Part shown: in pieces, positions 37,410 through 44,200 of the stretch | Position numbering within the stretch: position 1 is the stretch's first letter | Layout: every line of letters begins with the position of its first letter | NCBI RefSeq assembly: GCF_022763345.1 | Contig: NZ_JALEGS010000037.1 | Location: 1-64,000, forward strand | Reading direction: 5' to 3' | DNA: 64,000 nt | Source: Phaeodactylibacter sp. | Lineage (GTDB): Bacteria; Bacteroidota; Bacteroidia; Chitinophagales; Saprospiraceae | Notes under the pieces: generated by a model | Databases searched by the model: none | Told to the model about the DNA's origin: nothing | The model's input: the letters and a program-made list of their open reading frames with translations, nothing else | Program-made: the position numbers and the translations under genes

Positions 37410-37428
37410 CCGAAAGAAAAACCAGATC

Positions 37429-38508
37429 ATGAAAAAGCATAACTTCAGTTCCGGCCCTGCCATCCTCCCGCTTCCGGTTTTCGAACAAGCCGCAGAAGCG
37501 GTCCGTGACTTTAACGGCATGGGATTATCCATTCTGGAAATTTCTCATCGATCTCCCGAATTCACGGCTGTGATGGAAGAGGCGAAGTTGCTGATCAGGG
37601 ATTTGCTCAACGTTCCTGATGATTATGCGATCCTGTTTTTGCAGGGCGGCGCAAGTTCGCAGTTTTTCATGACCGCTATGAACCTGCTGGATCAGGATGC
37701 GAAAGCGGGCTACATCGACACCGGCAGCTGGTCCACCAAAGCGATTAAGGAAGCTCAGGCTTTTGGCACAGTCCAAACCCTGGCCTCTTCTAAGGCGGAT
37801 CACTTCACTTACATTCCGAAGGGTTTTGCGATTCCGGAGGACCTCGCCTATGTGCATATCACCACCAACAATACCATCTACGGCACGCAGTTCAAAACCC
37901 TGCCGGAGACCTCCGTCCCTTTGGTCGGCGATATGTCCTCTGATATCTTCAGCCAACCAGTGGATGTCAGCCGTTTTGACCTGATCTATGCAGGCGCTCA
38001 GAAGAATCTTGGGCCAGCAGGTGCCACACTTGTTATTGTCCGGGAAGAAGCGCTGGGCAGGGTGAAGCGCCATATTCCCACTATGCTGGACTACCGCACG
38101 CACATTAAAAAAGGCTCTGCTTTCAACACGCCACCCGTCTTCCCCATTTACGTAAGTATGCTAACTCTGCGGTGGATCAAAGCCAATGGTGGTATCCCTG
38201 CCATGCAACAAAAGAATGCCGCCAAAGCCGAGCTCATCTATCGGGAAATCGACCGCAACCCCATGTTCAAAGGGACCGTTACGGACCCCGCCGACCGCTC
38301 CACTATGAATGCGACCTTCGTACTTGCCGAGGGCAAAGCACACCTAAATGAAGAGTTTTTAAAGCTTTGCAAAGCGGCAGATTGCTCTGGTGTGAAAGGG
38401 CACCGTTCTGTGGGGGGCTTCCGGGCGTCTATGTACAATGCAATGGAAATAGAGAGTGTGCAGGCGCTGGTACAGGTGATGCAGTCCTTTGAGCGGAAGT
38501 TTGGGTAA
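37429..38508 (+). CDS. serC: phosphoserine aminotransferase
   Basis: This 359-residue PLP enzyme converts 3-phosphohydroxypyruvate to phosphoserine in serine synthesis. Landmarks are KHNFSSGPAILPLPVFEQA at the start, LFLQGGASSQFF, and GAQKNLGPAG with the PLP-binding Lys. The end is KGHRSVGGFRASMYNAME. The ATG at 37429 is chosen from the promoter and family start. No serA or serB is in the window. Confidence 0.96.
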   Translation: MKKHNFSSGPAILPLPVFEQAAEAVRDFNGMGLSILEISHRSPEFTAVMEEAKLLIRDLLNVPDDYAILFLQGGASSQFFMTAMNLLDQDAKAGYIDTGSWSTKAIKEAQAFGTVQTLASSKADHFTYIPKGFAIPEDLAYVHITTNNTIYGTQFKTLPETSVPLVGDMSSDIFSQPVDVSRFDLIYAGAQKNLGPAGATLVIVREEALGRVKRHIPTMLDYRTHIKKGSAFNTPPVFPIYVSMLTLRWIKANGGIPAMQQKNAAKAELIYREIDRNPMFKGTVTDPADRSTMNATFVLAEGKAHLNEEFLKLCKAADCSGVKGHRSVGGFRASMYNAMEIESVQALVQVMQSFERKFG

Positions 38509-38514
38509 GCCATC

Positions 38515-38550
38515 AAAAAAGGGGCGCAGGAAGTGCTACTCCCCCGCCCC
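38515..38550 (-). terminator. intrinsic terminator of the 38573 lipoprotein gene
   Basis: On the minus strand GGGGCG (38550-38545) pairs with CGCCCC (38526-38521) and is followed by six T's (38520-38515). It ends the convergent minus-strand gene, just past the serC stop. Confidence 0.7.
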
Positions 38551-38572
38551 GCTATGATTGCTTCGTATGAAA

Positions 38573-38989
38573 TTACTGTATTGAACGGACGACCAAACTG
38601 GTATCGTCCAGAGAAAGAATCTCGTAAGTCCGGGGCTGCCCTTCAATGTTCAGTTGCAGCACGACCGGATCGCTTCCAGCCTGCGTCCAGGTGCCGTCCT
38701 TCCAGCCTGTCGGTATTGCAGGTTCTGTGGCGCAGCGGTTCCAGAAAAACTCGCGCACAAAACCATCCTCCCGGAATTCCAGCATCTGGTTTTTCCCCGT
38801 TACGTCAAACCCACTGTCGTCAGGCACACGGAGGTATGCCCGTTCATTTGGGCCGGGGTAGTTTTGAAAATCCCAGTACCCAACCCAGGGGGCAGGGGCA
38901 CTTAGCTCCACTTCCTGCTGCTGGCTATCGTTGCAAGACCAGGCCAGTAGGGTAAAAACGGTTAGAATAATTGCGTTAAATCGAGTCAT
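38573..38989 (-). CDS. small lipoprotein, lipocalin-like
   Basis: This 138-residue protein has a lipobox (LAWSC, Cys19) and then a compact beta-rich domain with Trp-Gly-Tyr-Trp patterns (WVGYWDFQNYPG) and GWKDGTWTQAG. It recalls small lipocalin-like or META-type lipoproteins, but I cannot name a family. It is convergent with serC and has its own terminator. A site between it and the TlpA-like gene (38990-39094) contains no clear promoter. Confidence 0.65.
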   Translation of the reverse strand: MTRFNAIILTVFTLLAWSCNDSQQQEVELSAPAPWVGYWDFQNYPGPNERAYLRVPDDSGFDVTGKNQMLEFREDGFVREFFWNRCATEPAIPTGWKDGTWTQAGSDPVVLQLNIEGQPRTYEILSLDDTSLVVRSIQ

Positions 38990-39094
38990 TTCTGATAGTT
39001 TATAAGTTAGACAGGTGAATTTTACTCAAGCGTTGGGTGGGGTTGTGTGACTTTTCTCACTAACGCTATGCTGCAAATTTGTGAATCTTTACCC

Positions 39095-39895
39095 ATGCGT
39101 ACTATCATTATCCTGCTATCTGTAGTTTTCCTTTGGTCCTGCTCCTCCCCTTCCGGTGCCAGTCAGGTTACGCCAGCCCCGGATCAACAACTCCTGGAAT
39201 GGGCCAAAACCCAGCCTGCGCCTACCGGGTTGCAGCCCTTTTTCGACTTTATTGCCACCCAATCGGCTGACAGCGCGCAGCGGCAATACTGGCAGTCCCT
39301 TTATCTAGCACAAGTCCTGAATCAGGAAAAAGGGTGGGAAGCCTACAGCGCTGTAGTCGATGTAAGCACGGTGGCGCTCCTGGATTTTAAGCTGGAAAAG
39401 CACAACCCGCACCGGGCGCTTTACGCGGATGCGTTGCAGCATTACTACACGACCCGGCAATTGCGCTACGCTGCTAACTTCACTGCCGTAGACACCAATG
39501 GAAATGTGATCCAACTGAGTGATTTTGAAGACAAGGTGGTTTACATCGATACCTGGGCATCATGGTGTGGCCCCTGCATGCAGCAACTGCCCTATTTGCA
39601 TGCTCTGGCAGAGCACTACGCGGATCAGCCGGACTTCCTTATCCTTACCGTTTCCTTTGACCGTTCCTTTGAGGCCTGGAAGCGCGCGTTGTCCAAACAA
39701 GCAGCCTACCCCAATATCTTCCCGGTTTATGTGGAGGGTGGCATGGATTCGGATTATGGCAGTTTGTTTTCTATTTCCAGCATTCCATCTTATGCCTTGT
39801 TGGGCCGGTCTCGTGAGGTCATTGATATGGCTGCGCCTAAGCCTGGGGTGGATAGCCTGAAACTGGTAATTGAAGGTGTTTTGGGGAAGCCTTAG
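39095..39895 (+). CDS. TlpA-type thiol-disulfide reductase lipoprotein
   Basis: This 266-residue lipoprotein has a lipobox (FLWSC, Cys15 or 16), a roughly 120-residue helical N-terminal part and a thioredoxin fold with W157-C158-G-P-C161. TlpA-type proteins reduce disulfides in the periplasm, for example in cytochrome c maturation. The start at 39095 is preferred over the ATG at 39047 because it gives the signal peptide. It is a single-gene unit. Confidence 0.87.
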   Translation: MRTIIILLSVVFLWSCSSPSGASQVTPAPDQQLLEWAKTQPAPTGLQPFFDFIATQSADSAQRQYWQSLYLAQVLNQEKGWEAYSAVVDVSTVALLDFKLEKHNPHRALYADALQHYYTTRQLRYAANFTAVDTNGNVIQLSDFEDKVVYIDTWASWCGPCMQQLPYLHALAEHYADQPDFLILTVSFDRSFEAWKRALSKQAAYPNIFPVYVEGGMDSDYGSLFSISSIPSYALLGRSREVIDMAAPKPGVDSLKLVIEGVLGKP

Positions 39896-39937
39896 GATGT
39901 TCCCCTATATTTAGGTTTATCTTTTGCAATTCGGTGC

Positions 39938-40046
39938 CGCCCCGCAGGATGGCCCGCCCGGAAATCAGTGTAAATCTGTGTAATCCGTCCAATCTGTGAC
40001 CCCATTCTCCAACAAGACAAGGGTATACTGATGATGCCGATCACAC
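39938..40046. repeat. dispersed repeat, copy A
   Basis: CGCCCCGCAGGATGGCCCG... to ...CCAATCTGTGACCC (39938-40003) is almost the same as 41795-41858. A tail with ACAAG...TACTGATGA...CACT (40010-40046) resembles that after copy B. The unit holds tandem AATCTGTG/AATCCGTC words. Two more copies sit near 41.7-41.9 kb. Between this and 40286 no gene is supported. Confidence 0.75.
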
Positions 40047-40225
40047 TAACAAAAGAAACAATATCTTACCCACGCCCCCTGCCTGAGAACAGGAAACTCC
40101 TACGTTTACAGTAAGGAAATGCTAGCCTGGGGCACTCTTTTTTAGCCCAAAGTACTCTATCAACAGAGGAGTCAAACATAGGGAGCTCAAAAATGAGAAA
40201 ACCTGAAAAACAGAGCGCAAATAGG

Positions 40226-40259
40226 AGAGCAGCAACCCCTGAACCGAAGCTGCTGCTCT
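40226..40259. terminator. 9-bp hairpin after the 40286 gene
   Basis: AGAGCAGCA (40226-40234) pairs perfectly with TGCTGCTCT (40251-40259), loop 16 nt. It lies 27 bp past the stop of the minus-strand gene. No T-run follows, so termination is uncertain. Confidence 0.4.
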
Positions 40260-40285
40260 AATTAAAACTCGCTAATTTAGTCCCT

Positions 40286-40969
40286 TTAGTCTTCTTCGTA
40301 GGGTACTGTGCGAACTAAATCCAATGGGTGATGCAGACTGTCTAAGTGTTCAAAAGTACCATGTCCACTGAAAATTAACTGGCCACGTATGGTGTCAGGA
40401 TGAATAAACACACCTTGAAAACTAGGAACGGCAAAACCAATCCGCTCCCCATTTGCGTCGAAATCGGTGCAATTTTCAAATCGGAACTGCTCTCCACCTG
40501 TGTTGGGAGGAAACTGGAAGAAATATAATTCCAGCGCTCCCACTTCGTTATAAAAAAGCGTATAATTTACTTCCTCAGGGCGGATTCTGTCTGGACGTTC
40601 TACTTTGAAGGAAGTGGATGCACCAGGACCATTCTGATTACTGAACGAATCAATTTCGGTCAACGGTTCCTGAGGAAAAGTAAAAGCAAAGGTATCCAGG
40701 CATCCAATGGGTTCAAGCTCTGCGATAAAGGTTTTTGGATTGGGCTCAATGCAAAACTTACGAGGTGGAATACTATCCTCTAAGGGGCCCCATGCCTCAA
40801 ACCAATTCTCAATCGAGCCTTCCGGACATTCACACTGCAAATCAACACAGACCATTTCGCGATCCCAGCATTCCGGGCAGGTGGGCTCCGCAACCGGGTC
40901 CTCTTTTTTGCAGGCAAAGAGCGTAAGGGCCACCAAAGCGCCTGTGAAAATCAAATGCTTCAATTTCAT
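40286..40969 (-). CDS. hypothetical lipoprotein with Cys-rich N-terminus
   Basis: This 227-residue lipoprotein has a lipobox (LTLFAC, Cys20). A Cys-rich segment follows (CPECWDREMVCVDLQCECPEG, six Cys in about 21 residues), like an EGF or small knot. The rest is beta-rich. I do not recognise a family. Its ATG overlaps the stop of the upstream 82-residue gene by ATGA, suggesting coupling. It lies in a gene-poor island bordered by repeats. Confidence 0.65.
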   Translation of the reverse strand: MKLKHLIFTGALVALTLFACKKEDPVAEPTCPECWDREMVCVDLQCECPEGSIENWFEAWGPLEDSIPPRKFCIEPNPKTFIAELEPIGCLDTFAFTFPQEPLTEIDSFSNQNGPGASTSFKVERPDRIRPEEVNYTLFYNEVGALELYFFQFPPNTGGEQFRFENCTDFDANGERIGFAVPSFQGVFIHPDTIRGQLIFSGHGTFEHLDSLHHPLDLVRTVPYEED

Positions 40970-41214
40970 GGCAAAAAGATTTTGTGGGTAGAGAGGTTGT
41001 TGTTTGAATCTATAAGTTGAATAAAATATAGCTCTGTGGGCACATCCAGATAAACAAGTGCAGCAGATTCAAAGTGCAGGGTATGAACACCATCAATTCT
41101 CCCCGAAGGATAACAGGTTTCATCAAATACAGGAGCGTCTTCAAAAAATGCATCCGTTGTATCAACCGGATGATATTGCCCGTGAATATTACTGAGATAG
41201 AAAAAAGATAGCAT
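40966..41214 (-). CDS. small protein resembling an isolated T9SS sorting domain
   Basis: This 82-residue protein starts with a short hydrophobic stretch (MLSFFYLSN) and ends VPTELYFIQLIDSNNNLSTHKIFLP, which closely recalls the last strands of type A T9SS sorting domains (L-P-x-G-x-Y-[FI]-x-x-L then K-x-x-L). It has no other domain. It is coupled to the 40286 lipoprotein by a 4-bp overlap. It may be a cut-down T9SS cargo or the C-terminal remainder of a larger gene whose front is lost in the AT-rich region upstream. Confidence 0.5.
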   Translation of the reverse strand: MLSFFYLSNIHGQYHPVDTTDAFFEDAPVFDETCYPSGRIDGVHTLHFESAALVYLDVPTELYFIQLIDSNNNLSTHKIFLP

Positions 41215-41686
41215 TATACATAAAATGCGTGATGCGTGATAACATAGCTTTAAAGTTTATATTAGTACAGAGAATATATTTAACCTCTCCAAAATACATG
41301 CTTCGCCAAATACAAACCTCATAAAAAACCAAATAACCAATTAAAAACACTGCATATCGATGTAGTTTACACTTTTTAATTTACAAAATCACACAAAAAT
41401 GAAATTAAACTAAACCCTTTACGCCATGTATATTTAACTCCCTCGCTATATTCTTCGAGAGACTTACAGCGTATACAATGATGCATAAAATAAATGTGAC
41501 TAGCCCTTAAAATCCTACTTACAGTAGAGATGAACCAACAGTATCTTTAACACGATCGGACTAGTTTTTTGAGGTGATACACTTTGACCCTTAGACACAT
41601 CTCTTCAGGCACCAGAGATTATAAGCACAAATCCAAATTAGGATATTGATCATTAAGGCTCTTACCGCATAGTTAGAGGACCTCCA
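41215..41686. other. AT-rich gene-free stretch
   Basis: No frame here looks protein-coding. The sequence is distinctly AT-rich compared with its flanks (for example 41271-41420) and contains no hairpin with a T-run. It may hold the promoter of the 40966 gene but no consensus match is clear. Repeats B and C follow it. Confidence 0.6.
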
Positions 41687-41778
41687 GGAAATCCACGAAA
41701 ATCTGTGCAATCCGTCCAATCTGTGTTCCCTACCCGCTACGTACGACACAAGTACACTGATGACACTCATCTCACTGA
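41687..41778. repeat. dispersed repeat, copy B
   Basis: GGAAATCCACGAAAATCTGTG... to ...CCAATCTGTGTTCCC (41687-41730) shares AATCTGTGCAATCCGTCCAA with the other copies. Its downstream tail (ACACAAGTACACTGATGAC...CTCACTGAT, to 41778) resembles that of copy A. It lacks the leading CGCCCCGCAGGATGG block. Confidence 0.7.
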
Positions 41779-41794
41779 TCTGCTGTACCAGACC

Positions 41795-41858
41795 CGCCCC
41801 GCAGGATGGCCCGCCTGGAATCAGTGCAAATCTGCGCAATCCGTCCAATCTGTGACCC
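41795..41858. repeat. dispersed repeat, copy C
   Basis: CGCCCCGCAGGATGGCCCG... to ...CCAATCTGTGACCC matches copy A over its full 64-66 nt with few changes. It stops 44 bp before the next gene. Confidence 0.8.
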
Positions 41859-41902
41859 TACCTCTATAAACAGCAACCAAAGAAAACTGTAACTTAGCCC
41901 CT

Positions 41903-42664
41903 ATGAGAAGGAAACGCAAAGCCAAGCCCACTATACGGCAATTGACGCTCAATATCGGGGGGACAGCAGTGCCCGTACGGATCTACAAAGAGTACCGGCA
42001 CAACGTCCGGGCAAGCATCGGCAAAACGGCGGCTTTTTTGCGCATGCCCCACGGATTACCCGCCCCCGAAGAAGAAAAACACTTGAAGTGGTTTAAAGAC
42101 TGGCTCCACAAACAAGTGGCCGAAAGTGACACAATCAACCGCCACTTCGGGCACCGGGAGTACCAGGATGGAGATACTTTGACAGTGGGGAAAAGACAAT
42201 ATCAATTAGCCATCACCTTTGAAGACCGGAAAACCCATTCGGGCCAACTGCTCCCGGACGGCACCATTGCCCTAAAACTCAGCCACCACGATCAAGGGCC
42301 AGCGTTTGCCAAAAATCTGCAGCATCTATTGAGCCGTATCGTAGCGCAGGACTTCTTGCCGGAAATCGCCCGCCGGGTCGACGATTTCAACGACCGGTTC
42401 TTTCAGCAGGATATCGGGGAGGTCCGCTTGAAGTACAACCACAGCAACTGGGGCAGCTGTTCCTCAAAGGGCAATATCAACTTGTCCACGCGCCTGTTGT
42501 TTGCCCCTGATGATGTAATCGATTATGTAATCATCCACGAGTTGGCGCACCGCATTGAGATGAACCATTCACAACGTTTTTGGAAGCTCGTCTCCGACGC
42601 CATGCCCAATTACAAGGAGAAGGAAAAGTGGCTGAAAGAGCACGGTGGGAAGTTGGGCTTCTAA
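41903..42664 (+). CDS. YgjP-like (DUF45) zinc metallopeptidase
   Basis: This 253-residue protein belongs to the YgjP/WLM-type metallopeptidase family. The zinc motif is H212-E-L-A-H216 and the third ligand is probably His222 (EMNHSQRFW). The preceding NHSNWGSCSSKGNINLSTRL is typical for the family. The substrate is unknown; the group is related to SprT and M48 peptidases. There is no signal peptide, so it is cytosolic. A -7-like TAACTTAG at 41890 lies very close to the start. Confidence 0.88.
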   Translation: MRRKRKAKPTIRQLTLNIGGTAVPVRIYKEYRHNVRASIGKTAAFLRMPHGLPAPEEEKHLKWFKDWLHKQVAESDTINRHFGHREYQDGDTLTVGKRQYQLAITFEDRKTHSGQLLPDGTIALKLSHHDQGPAFAKNLQHLLSRIVAQDFLPEIARRVDDFNDRFFQQDIGEVRLKYNHSNWGSCSSKGNINLSTRLLFAPDDVIDYVIIHELAHRIEMNHSQRFWKLVSDAMPNYKEKEKWLKEHGGKLGF

Positions 42665-42674
42665 ATTGGCCTAT

Positions 42675-42712
42675 AAAAAAGCCATTTGCCCTACCAGGTA
42701 AGACAAATGGCT
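42675..42712 (-). terminator. intrinsic terminator of the rpsF-rpsR-rplI operon
   Basis: On the minus strand AGCCATTTG (42712-42704) pairs with CAAATGGCT (42688-42680) and is followed by T's (42680-42675). It lies about 75 bp after the rplI stop and serves this operon. Confidence 0.8.
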
Positions 42713-42785
42713 CTAAATGTAGATTGTTTCGGCTGGTGAACTGGGGATAGCCCCGGCGCACCGAACCAAGCACCTGAGGCGTAGC

Positions 42786-43235
42786 TTATTCTTCTACAAC
42801 CTCGAAGTTTACTTTGATATCCACTTCCGGATGGAGTTTCAGCTCAGCAACGTAAGCGCCGAGTGTCTTAATATCGTCTTCCGGCAGGATAACGCGGCGG
42901 CGGTCCACCTCGATACCCATTTGGTCCTTCAGCGCAGCAGCCAACTGTACGTTGGTTACGCTACCAAAGATTTTGCCGCTTGTACCGGCTTTAGCGCCGA
43001 TTTTCAGCACTTTACCCTTCAGGTTATCTGCCATTTCGACGAACTCAGCCTTACGGGCTGCCAGTTCTTCTTCCTCTTTGCGCTTGATCTCATCGAGCTT
43101 TGCGCGGTTGGCGTCGTTGGCAACAAGGGCCAGTCCCTGAGGGATGAGGTAGTTGCGCGCATAACCCGGCTTAACGCTAACGAGCTCATGCTTATCGCCT
43201 ACCTTATCTAGATCTTTTAACAGAATGATATCCAT
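42786..43235 (-). CDS. rplI: 50S ribosomal protein L9
   Basis: This 149-residue protein binds 23S rRNA. It begins MDIILLKDLDKVGDKHELV and has the GYARNYLIPQGLAL signature and a long central helix, as is normal for the family. It is the last gene of the minus-strand rpsF-rpsR-rplI operon. No anomaly is seen. Confidence 0.97.
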   Translation of the reverse strand: MDIILLKDLDKVGDKHELVSVKPGYARNYLIPQGLALVANDANRAKLDEIKRKEEEELAARKAEFVEMADNLKGKVLKIGAKAGTSGKIFGSVTNVQLAAALKDQMGIEVDRRRVILPEDDIKTLGAYVAELKLHPEVDIKVNFEVVEE

Positions 43236-43262
43236 CTTTCAAAAATTTAGAGGGCCAAAAAA

Positions 43263-43529
43263 TTACTTCAGCAAGTCAGTCACGTAAGGCATCAGTGCCA
43301 GGTGGCGGGCACGCTTCACTGCAGTAGCCACTTTACGCTGGTACTTCAGGGAGTTGCCGGTGATGCGGCGAGGCAAAATCTTGCCCTGCTCGTTAACGAA
43401 CTGAGTCAGGAAGTCTGCATCTTTGTAGTCGATGTACTTGATGCCAAACTTACGGAAGCGGCAGTACTTGTCGCGCTTCTGACCGATTTTAGGATTGCTG
43501 AGGAACTTAATATCGTCTCTGGATGCCAT
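43263..43529 (-). CDS. rpsR: 30S ribosomal protein S18
   Basis: This 88-residue protein binds 16S rRNA together with S6. The region [20 protein letters not shown], then [20 protein letters not shown], is the family signature. It is 27 bp upstream of rplI and 39 bp downstream of rpsF. S18 and S6 together are known to regulate this operon in many bacteria by binding the leader. Confidence 0.97.
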   Translation of the reverse strand: MASRDDIKFLSNPKIGQKRDKYCRFRKFGIKYIDYKDADFLTQFVNEQGKILPRRITGNSLKYQRKVATAVKRARHLALMPYVTDLLK

Positions 43530-43568
43530 GATCTTTCAACTTTAGGATTTAACAAATGGGGTGGACGA

Positions 43569-44045
43569 CTATTCTTCTTCTTCGCTTTTAGCGGTAGCTT
43601 CCTCCTTCTTAGGGGCTGGCTTGCGCTTCTCGTCCTTCTTGCGATTGTCGCGGCGGTTGTCCTTGCGGTCGTCGCTCTTCTTCGCTTTTTTCTTCACTTT
43701 GCCGATCTTTCCGGCACGCTTGTCTGCATTGTACTTCACACCGTACTTATCGAGTGTTACAGTGAGGAAACGCATGATGCGCTCGTCGCGGCGCAGCGCC
43801 AGTTCCATCACGTCAATCAGTTCGCCGTTAGGCGCTTCGAATTCAATGCAGTAGTAAATCCCGGAGGTTCGGCGGTTAATTGGATAAGCCAATTGGCGCA
43901 ACCCCATTTCGTCCACATGTACGATCTGGCAACCCTCATTTTTGAGGTGATCGACATATGTCTGAGCTGTCGCTTCGATTTCCTCCCTCGACAGCACCGG
44001 GTCTACGATGAAAGTTACTTCGTAATTTTTCATTGGATCAGACAT
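43569..44045 (-). CDS. rpsF: 30S ribosomal protein S6
   Basis: This 158-residue protein has the normal S6 fold in the first 105 residues (MKNYEVTFIVDPVLSREEIE; later EFEAPNGELIDVMELALRRD) plus a roughly 50-residue charged tail of alternating Lys/Arg/Asp/Glu that most S6 proteins lack. The start could be 44045 (MSDPMKN) or 44033 (MKNYEV), the latter matching the family better. A consensus promoter at 44163 and a leader hairpin at 44060-44085 precede it. Confidence 0.95.
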   Translation of the reverse strand: MSDPMKNYEVTFIVDPVLSREEIEATAQTYVDHLKNEGCQIVHVDEMGLRQLAYPINRRTSGIYYCIEFEAPNGELIDVMELALRRDERIMRFLTVTLDKYGVKYNADKRAGKIGKVKKKAKKSDDRKDNRRDNRKKDEKRKPAPKKEEATAKSEEEE

Positions 44046-44059
44046 ATTAATAAATAATC

Positions 44060-44085
44060 AAAAAACTCCGGCGCTTCTGCCGAAG
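44060..44085 (-). promoter_or_regulatory. terminator-like hairpin in the rpsF leader
   Basis: On the minus strand CTTCGGC (44085-44079) pairs with GCCGGAG (44072-44066), one G-U pair, then six T's (44065-44060). It lies 15 bp before the rpsF start and some 70 nt into the leader. This looks like an intrinsic terminator used as an attenuator; the S6:S18 complex is known to regulate this operon in other bacteria. Confidence 0.6.
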
Positions 44086-44162
44086 GTTACTTTACAGCCA
44101 AAATACTGATGAATGCTGTGTTGATAGCCAAAACTGCTTACACCAGCGTCTTTTAGCGGGTG

Positions 44163-44192
44163 CAAAGATAAGAAAGGTTTTGAATTTTGCAA
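44163..44192 (-). promoter_or_regulatory. promoter of the rpsF operon
   Basis: On the minus strand TTG (44192-44190), 19 nt, TATCTTTG (44170-44163) is a perfect Bacteroidota promoter. The predicted start near 44156 gives a leader of about 110 nt. Confidence 0.75.
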
Positions 44193-44200
44193 TGTCTTTC

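Noticed and set aside
39938..41858. Insertion sequence bounded by the dispersed repeat
   Set aside because: No transposase, no terminal inverted repeats and no target-site duplication are visible; the repeats are direct copies.
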